Assembly: GCF_021648855.1 (NCBI RefSeq)
Contig: NZ_JAKJHX010000004.1
Coordinates: 34,599 to 44,969, forward strand
Source of the DNA: Tychonema litorale BBK16
GTDB taxonomy: Bacteria; Cyanobacteriota; Cyanobacteriia; Cyanobacteriales; Microcoleaceae
Direction: 5' to 3'
Length of the DNA stretch: 10,371 nt
Shown here: piece after piece, positions 6,647 to 10,371 of the stretch
Numbering within the stretch: the first letter of the stretch is position 1
How the letters are laid out: each line of letters opens with the position of its first letter
Made by a program: the position numbers and the translations under genes
The notes under the pieces: model-generated
Told to the model about the DNA's origin: nothing
Seen by the model: the letters and a program-made list of their open reading frames with translations, nothing else
The model's database searches: none

Positions 6647-6859
6647 CTAGCCTCCTCCGACAATTGTTACGATTTCTAAGATGTCGCCCTCTTGCATTTG
6701 TGTGGTTTCCCAAAATTGTTTGTGCAGAATTTCGCCGTTATATTCTACAGCCACTAATCGTGGATTTAAACCTAGTTGTTTTAATAATTCTGGTAATGGT
6801 GTTTCGATCGCACAATTACGACTTTCTCCGTTGACTTGTAGCGCAATTTGATTGGTCAT
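6647..6859 (-). CDS. thiS: Sulfur carrier protein ThiS
   Basis: ThiS is a small ubiquitin-like protein that carries sulfur as a C-terminal thiocarboxylate for building the thiazole half of thiamine. The acceptor enzyme is ThiG. This 70-residue protein has the full pattern: VNGE near residue 9, TPLPELLKQLGL near 20-31, VAVEYNGEIL near 36-45, and a C-terminal EIVTIVGGG ending in the essential Gly-Gly. Length is normal and the end is intact. No clear Shine-Dalgarno precedes the ATG at 6859. It lies 116 bp downstream of thiE in the same direction, separated by an inverted repeat, so the two may share a transcript. thiG and the adenylating enzyme (ThiF type) are not in the window. Confidence 0.95.
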   Translation of the reverse strand: MTNQIALQVNGESRNCAIETPLPELLKQLGLNPRLVAVEYNGEILHKQFWETTQMQEGDILEIVTIVGGG

Positions 6860-6885
6860 TTGTTTATTAGTTTAATTATTTTAAC

Positions 6886-6967
6886 GAACCGCGAAGACAC
6901 GAAGAACACGAAGGAAGAAAAGCATTTACTTCTTTCTCTTGCTTTGCGTCCGCGTGCCTCGTGGTTC
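6886..6967. repeat. Imperfect inverted repeat between thiE and thiS
   Basis: The left part (GAACCGCGAAGACACGAAG, from 6886) and the right part (CTTTGCGTCCGCG then TGCCTCGTGGTTC, ending 6967) are roughly reverse complements. The A/G-rich repeat ACACGAAG is seen twice within the left arm. Elements of this GAACCACGAAGACACGAAG type occur between genes in many cyanobacteria. Lying inside the thiE-thiS spacer, it could fold in the shared transcript and alter the relative level of thiS. Confidence 0.7.
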
Positions 6968-6975
6968 ATTTAATC

Positions 6976-8058
6976 TTACGACCTATTAGTTATAAGTTTG
7001 TGAGTTTTGAACTTCTGTGTCCGAATTAGCTGTGAGATGAAAAATTGGGTGACTAAAGTTGGTTGTTCGGCTTCCATGATCGATCGCACAACTGCTACTC
7101 TAGAAGCTCCAGCATTCAATACTTGGTCGAGATTGTTGATGTCAATTCCGCCGATCGCAAACCAAGGAATCGGTGACTTAGCAGCAGCATACCGCACATA
7201 ATCTAAACCCGCAGCCTGTTTATCGGGTTTAGTGGGAGTGGAGTAAACGGGGCCAACTCCAATATAATCGGCTCCTTCTTCAATGGCTCGCTGCATTTCC
7301 TGGGCGTTGGTGGTCGATCGCCCGATCGTCCGTCCAGGCCCTAGCAACTTGCGCGCTTCAGCTACAGGTAGATCTTGCTGTCCTAAGTGTACACCGTCGG
7401 CATCTGCTGCGATCGCCAAATCTACGCGATCGTTCACAATCAACAAAGCATCATAGCGGTGACAAAGTTCGCACAACTTCCGCACATTATCCAATTTCAC
7501 CGAATCGTCTGAGGTTTTGTCGCGGTACTGTACCAAAGTCAGTCCACCTTGCAAAGCAGCTTCTACAACGCCTAACAAATTGTCTCTCCCCGAAGTTACC
7601 AGATATAATTGCGATCGCAATAACTGCTGATAGCGTTGGTAAGCTAGCAAGTCGCTTTCGAGAGTGTAAACCCGATAGCGCATCTGCTTAAAGGCTTTGC
7701 CCATATTCGGATCGTAAACTTTGCCATACTCTTCAAGTACCCGCAGCGCTTCTTCCACCCGACAGAAATTCGCCTCCAGTAGCTGCTGAAGTCCAGCACG
7801 CTGTTCTTCCTGCGGATGAGTCAGTTCCGTACCGGGGTCTGCTGCTGTATCCCTAGCACTCCGCAATTCTGCGGTGTGCCAAAAAGCCAATTCTTGGCGC
7901 AGTTGCTTACACTCGCCAGCTAAATCAGCGCTATTGAGACCAAATCGGCACCATTCTTCAATTATTCTCAATCCTTCACGGGCGCGATCGAGATTTGCAT
8001 CTAAAATCCGGCAGAGAGCGGGCTGTGCGGGTAAAGTTCTGTTTTGTTTATTGGTCAT
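6976..8058 (-). CDS. thiE: ThiD2-ThiE fusion: HMP-P kinase-like domain plus thiamine phosphate synthase
   Basis: ThiE joins HMP pyrophosphate to the thiazole phosphate to make thiamine phosphate. The C-terminal half (about residues 150-340) is a complete TIM-barrel ThiE: QYRDK (177-181), VNDR (208-211), DGVHLGQQDLP (221-231), GRSTTN (246-251), GVGPVYSTPTKP (267-278) and AIGGI (301-305). The N-terminal about 145 residues are helical and match the domain called ThiD2, described as a monofunctional HMP-P kinase and known to be fused to ThiE in cyanobacteria. The domain shows an internal duplication: LDANLDRAREGLRIIEEW (19-36) and LEANFCRVEEALRVLEEY (94-111). The fusion would supply the pyrophosphate substrate in the same protein. 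The ATG at 8058 has AAGGTG about seven bases upstream. The C-terminal tail after residue 340 is basic and possibly not conserved. thiS follows on the same strand. Confidence 0.95.
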   Translation of the reverse strand: MTNKQNRTLPAQPALCRILDANLDRAREGLRIIEEWCRFGLNSADLAGECKQLRQELAFWHTAELRSARDTAADPGTELTHPQEEQRAGLQQLLEANFCRVEEALRVLEEYGKVYDPNMGKAFKQMRYRVYTLESDLLAYQRYQQLLRSQLYLVTSGRDNLLGVVEAALQGGLTLVQYRDKTSDDSVKLDNVRKLCELCHRYDALLIVNDRVDLAIAADADGVHLGQQDLPVAEARKLLGPGRTIGRSTTNAQEMQRAIEEGADYIGVGPVYSTPTKPDKQAAGLDYVRYAAAKSPIPWFAIGGIDINNLDQVLNAGASRVAVVRSIMEAEQPTLVTQFFISQLIRTQKFKTHKLITNRS

Positions 8059-8353
8059 AGAGAAACACCTTTATGATTAATCCAGCAGTCAAACCGCTAC
8101 ATTTTCTCACTAATTTTTAAGTTTTATTGAATTTGAAGAAAACAAAGCATAATAGATCAAACTTGATTATAGTGGAATCGTTAAAGTGCGATCGCCCAAA
8201 CCCGATACGAAACACCGGATGTGAGACTCGACTCAAAAATAAGTGATCACAACCATCAAGGTTATTAGGACGTTGTTAATTGATCTAACCATTGTTTTGA
8301 TTGCATTTTCTTTTTTCTTTAGTTCCTTACTTTCTTAGACTATACATTTTTTT
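8059..8353. other. Divergent intergenic region upstream of thiE and the beta-helix gene
   Basis: This roughly 295-bp A/T-rich gap lies between two divergent genes and should hold both promoters. It contains one HIP1 site (8188-8195), a TATAAT on the minus strand (complement near 8165-8175) with no good -35 box, and the plus-strand pair listed separately. No TPP riboswitch core, tRNA or short gene is visible. Confidence 0.6.
8127..8155 (+). promoter_or_regulatory. Possible promoter of the beta-helix protein gene
   Basis: TTGAAT at 8127-8132 and TAATAG at 8150-8155 are separated by 17 bp, both fair matches to sigma-70-type boxes. A start near 8162 would leave a leader of more than 190 nt before ATG 8354, or about 325 nt before ATG 8486. 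The match is moderate and untested. Confidence 0.35.
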
Positions 8354-8422
8354 ATGTTCATTAACTCAAAACAAAGCCAATTCAACTCACATCTTACACA
8401 ATCCTCAATCAGTCTTTCAGAA

Positions 8423-8485
8423 GCGGGGAAGATGCCCACCCCACAAAGAGAATTGATGTTTGTGGAACAGGCAAGATGCCTGTTC
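8423..8485. repeat. Palindromic repeat within the 5' end of the open frame
   Basis: GAACAGGCA (8465-8473) and TGCCTGTTC (8477-8485) form a perfect nine-bp stem with an AGA loop. Just before it, GGGGAAGATGCCC (about 8425-8437) is a shorter version of the same AAGATGCC motif. This kind of element is usually intergenic in Oscillatoria/Microcoleus-like genomes. It directly precedes ATG 8486, which suggests that the coding part starts at or after this point. Confidence 0.7.
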
Positions 8486-10210
8486 ATGAAAATGATGCCA
8501 AATCCCAAGTGCACAGGAAATCGATCACAAAATAAAGCCTTAAGTTCTTGTTTTTTGCTGATATTTGCTAGTATTTCATTGTTGAAAACTCAACATTCTG
8601 TTATGGCCGCCGAAACTCCGATAGTACAGACAATTGCTCAGGCGCAGCAGATAGAAATCAACATTTTGTACGTCAGCTCATCTGGTGGAAGTGATACAGC
8701 AGGTAATGGGAGCGATCGCGATCCATTCAAAACCATTACCTATGCCTTAAGCGTCGCACCGCCCAACACAGCAATTTTACTAGCGCCAGGTACCTACAGC
8801 GCTCAAACCGGCGAACAATTTCCGATCGCACTTCAGCCAAATGTGACACTTCAAGGAAATCCCAACACTCGCGGTCAAAATATTACGATTAAAGGTGGAG
8901 GAGACTTTCTCAGTCCCACTTCGGCTGGTCAAAATATCACGATTTTAGCAGCTTCGGGAGCAAAACTCAGCGGGGTGACTGTCACGAATACTAATTATCG
9001 TGGTTATGCTTTATGGATTGAATCGAGCTCTCCGACGGTGGTTAATAATACTTTTTTGGGGAGCACTCATGATGGAATTTCAGTGGTGGGTAATTCTCGC
9101 CCGATGATTAGCGGGAATTTTTTCTCGAAAAATGGAGCTAATGGCATTACAATTTATGGTACTTCCCAACCAGAAGTTCGAGATAATGTCTTTGAAAACA
9201 CTGGATTTGGGGTGAATGTAGCGGAAAAAGCTTCACCTTTATTAATCGGGAATCAGATTACTCGTAATAAGGATGGCGTGGTGGTGCAAGCTGATGCGAC
9301 ACCGGTGCTCCGTAATAATTATATCGAAAGAAATCAGCGAGATGGAATTGTGGCGATCGCCAGAGCTCTCCCTGATTTAGGAACTATGACGGAACCGGGG
9401 GGAAATGTGATTCGTAATAATGGTCAGCATGATGTGAATAATGCTGCTAAAGGTCAAATAATTCAAGCGTATGGGAATCAATTGTTGAGCAACCGCACGA
9501 CGGGACAAGTTCAAGTGGCGGGAACTTTTAGCCCTTCCCAATCCGTTGGAACCCCCGATTTACGGTTAGTTTCCCAACCTCCCAGAACTGGTGGGCCAGA
9601 TAGTTCTTTGCCTGTTTATACAACACCTCCCTTAACTCCGAGAACTCAAAGATCCCCGCAGAGGCCTCTGTTGCCGGCTTCAGCAAGTCCTGTGCAAAAT
9701 CGATCCACATCAAGTCAAACTCCGTTGTCGCCTCTGTTGGCTCCGAGAAGTGTCTCTCCTTCTGCGATCGCCATTCCGGTGCCCAATCCGAATTCTCGAT
9801 CGCTTGCGGAAATTTCTGTAGAGCCGTCCAATGTGACTCCCAACTTTGATAGTTCGAGTCCGGTTGCTTCTGATGGTAAATTGCCGGTTCCGAGTCGCAA
9901 CATTCCTCTGGGAAGGGGTGGCTATGTACCGACTGGGTTAGGGGGTAATTCTGTGGCTGATTCTGGGGAAAATGCGCCGTCAGTCGATCGGGCATTAGCT
10001 TTGGGTTTTCGGTATCGGGTGGTAGTTGATACTCGCAGTCAGAGCGATCGGGCAAAGATGCAATCTCTCGTCCCCGATGCTTTTCGCACTTTCTCCAACG
10101 GGCGCGAAGTCATGCAAGCGGGTGCTTTTCGGGAACAGGAAAAAGCAGATGAATTGCTACAAATTCTCACTGAGAATGGGTTGAATGCTAGGATTGAAGA
10201 GATAAAATAG
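8486..10210 (+). CDS. Secreted DUF1565/beta-helix protein with SPOR-like C-terminus
   Basis: Numbered from ATG 8486, the product has 575 residues. The signal peptide has a polar start, a hydrophobic core SCFLLIFASISLL (about 21-33) and a likely cut near SVMAAE (about 40). Residues 60-124 match DUF1565: YVSSSGGSDTAGNGSDRDPF, then LLAPGTYS and a VTLQGN turn. Residues about 130-345 are parallel beta-helix (PbH1) repeats of the type N-x-F-x-x-N-x-x-x-G-I-x-V/I. A Pro/Ser-rich linker (about 350-500) follows. The last 65 residues (FRYRVVVDTRS to ARIEEIK) resemble a SPOR domain, which binds glycan strands of peptidoglycan stripped of stem peptides. The protein probably sits in the periplasm or cell wall; a carbohydrate substrate is possible but not shown. 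The frame is open from ATG 8354, but the extra 44 residues are encoded by a palindromic repeat and would bury the signal peptide, so 8486 (or 8492/8495) is preferred. There is no strong Shine-Dalgarno at any of these. Confidence 0.87.
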   Translation: MKMMPNPKCTGNRSQNKALSSCFLLIFASISLLKTQHSVMAAETPIVQTIAQAQQIEINILYVSSSGGSDTAGNGSDRDPFKTITYALSVAPPNTAILLAPGTYSAQTGEQFPIALQPNVTLQGNPNTRGQNITIKGGGDFLSPTSAGQNITILAASGAKLSGVTVTNTNYRGYALWIESSSPTVVNNTFLGSTHDGISVVGNSRPMISGNFFSKNGANGITIYGTSQPEVRDNVFENTGFGVNVAEKASPLLIGNQITRNKDGVVVQADATPVLRNNYIERNQRDGIVAIARALPDLGTMTEPGGNVIRNNGQHDVNNAAKGQIIQAYGNQLLSNRTTGQVQVAGTFSPSQSVGTPDLRLVSQPPRTGGPDSSLPVYTTPPLTPRTQRSPQRPLLPASASPVQNRSTSSQTPLSPLLAPRSVSPSAIAIPVPNPNSRSLAEISVEPSNVTPNFDSSSPVASDGKLPVPSRNIPLGRGGYVPTGLGGNSVADSGENAPSVDRALALGFRYRVVVDTRSQSDRAKMQSLVPDAFRTFSNGREVMQAGAFREQEKADELLQILTENGLNARIEEIK

Positions 10211-10223
10211 TCAACCAATTTTG

Positions 10224-10240
10224 GATTTTAGATTTTAGAT
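10224..10240. repeat. Short GATTTTA tandem repeat
   Basis: GATTTTA occurs twice in tandem (10224-10237) followed by a partial third unit. It is one of the 7-bp tandem motifs common between cyanobacterial genes and lies just after the stop codon of the beta-helix gene. Confidence 0.5.
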
Positions 10241-10301
10241 TGACCTCATGCCTAAAATTCGATCAGTAATGTAATATCGAGCAAATTTAGAACTAACAAC
10301 C

Positions 10302-10371
10302 ATGATATTTATCAATCCAAAAACCGATTACGCCTTCAAAAAAATCTTCGGTTCCTCAGAAAGCAAAGACA
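10302..10371 (+). CDS. Rpn/PD-(D/E)XK nuclease family protein, 5' end only
   Basis: The frame opens with ATG at 10302 and runs off the window after 23 codons. It reads MIFINPKTDYAFKKIFGS and then SESKD. This opening is highly characteristic of the Rpn (recombination-promoting nuclease) group, often annotated as PD-(D/E)XK nuclease family transposase. These proteins are abundant in filamentous cyanobacteria and have been linked to RecA-independent recombination in E. coli. The catalytic residues lie further downstream and cannot be seen. No good Shine-Dalgarno is present. It starts 91 bp after the preceding gene on the same strand. Confidence 0.85.
   Translation, partial: MIFINPKTDYAFKKIFGSSESKD

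Noticed and set aside
8059..8353. TPP riboswitch upstream of thiE
   Set aside because: The conserved core (CTGAGA and the later ACCTGATCTGG-type segment) is not present on the minus strand of this gap.
9528..10055. 175-residue open frame on the minus strand
   Set aside because: It lies entirely antisense to the Pro/Ser linker and SPOR-like region of the beta-helix gene, and it has no recognisable domain.

Overview
The window looks like chromosomal DNA of a filamentous, non-marine cyanobacterium, most likely of the Oscillatoria/Microcoleus type. Three things support this. First, it has ten copies of the HIP1 octamer GCGATCGC (starting at 1921, 3804, 3877, 3909, 7409, 7611, 8188, 8712, 9353 and 9764). 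Second, sufB and sufR are divergent, with a SufR-type iron-sulfur regulator. Third, there is a ThiD2-ThiE fusion and many short palindromic or heptameric intergenic repeats. The genus is inferred from general resemblance, not from a search.

Layout. 1-68 is a palindromic repeat next to the end of sufB. 69-1511 (minus) is sufB, the scaffold subunit of the SUF Fe-S assembly machine; the rest of the operon would lie left of the window. 1512-1694 is the shared control region, with a CAAC-N6-GTTG operator at 1617-1630. 1695-2378 (plus) is sufR, the [4Fe-4S]-sensing repressor. 2367-2489 holds two families of 7-bp tandem repeats arranged as a long inverted repeat. 2498-2869 is a 123-residue protein with an internal duplication and no known function. 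2987-3260 is a self-contained 5S rRNA unit (promoter, 5S gene, strong terminator) with no 16S or 23S beside it. 3290-3378 holds more palindromic repeats. 3400-3618 and 3605-3829 are two small genes (DUF2283-like and DUF2281-like) that converge and overlap by 14 bp.

3961-6348 (minus) encodes the most unusual protein, 795 residues with a Tat-type signal. It has a segment resembling the DnaJ C-terminal substrate-binding domain, three tandem helical repeats, a large Gly/Ala-rich membrane-like region, a possible PH-like segment and five C-terminal 19-residue repeats. 6647-6859 (minus) is thiS and 6976-8058 (minus) is thiD2-thiE; both belong to thiamine biosynthesis and are separated by an inverted repeat. 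8486-10210 (plus; the frame is open from 8354) is a secreted DUF1565/beta-helix protein with a SPOR-like C-terminus. 10302-10371 (plus) is the start of an Rpn/PD-(D/E)XK-family nuclease gene cut by the window edge.

Functionally the window is a patchwork. Fe-S cluster assembly and its feedback repressor form one regulatory unit and thiamine synthesis another. Between and after them lie exported proteins of unknown role and small accessory genes, with repeats in most gaps. I see no prophage, CRISPR array, tRNA or complete insertion sequence.
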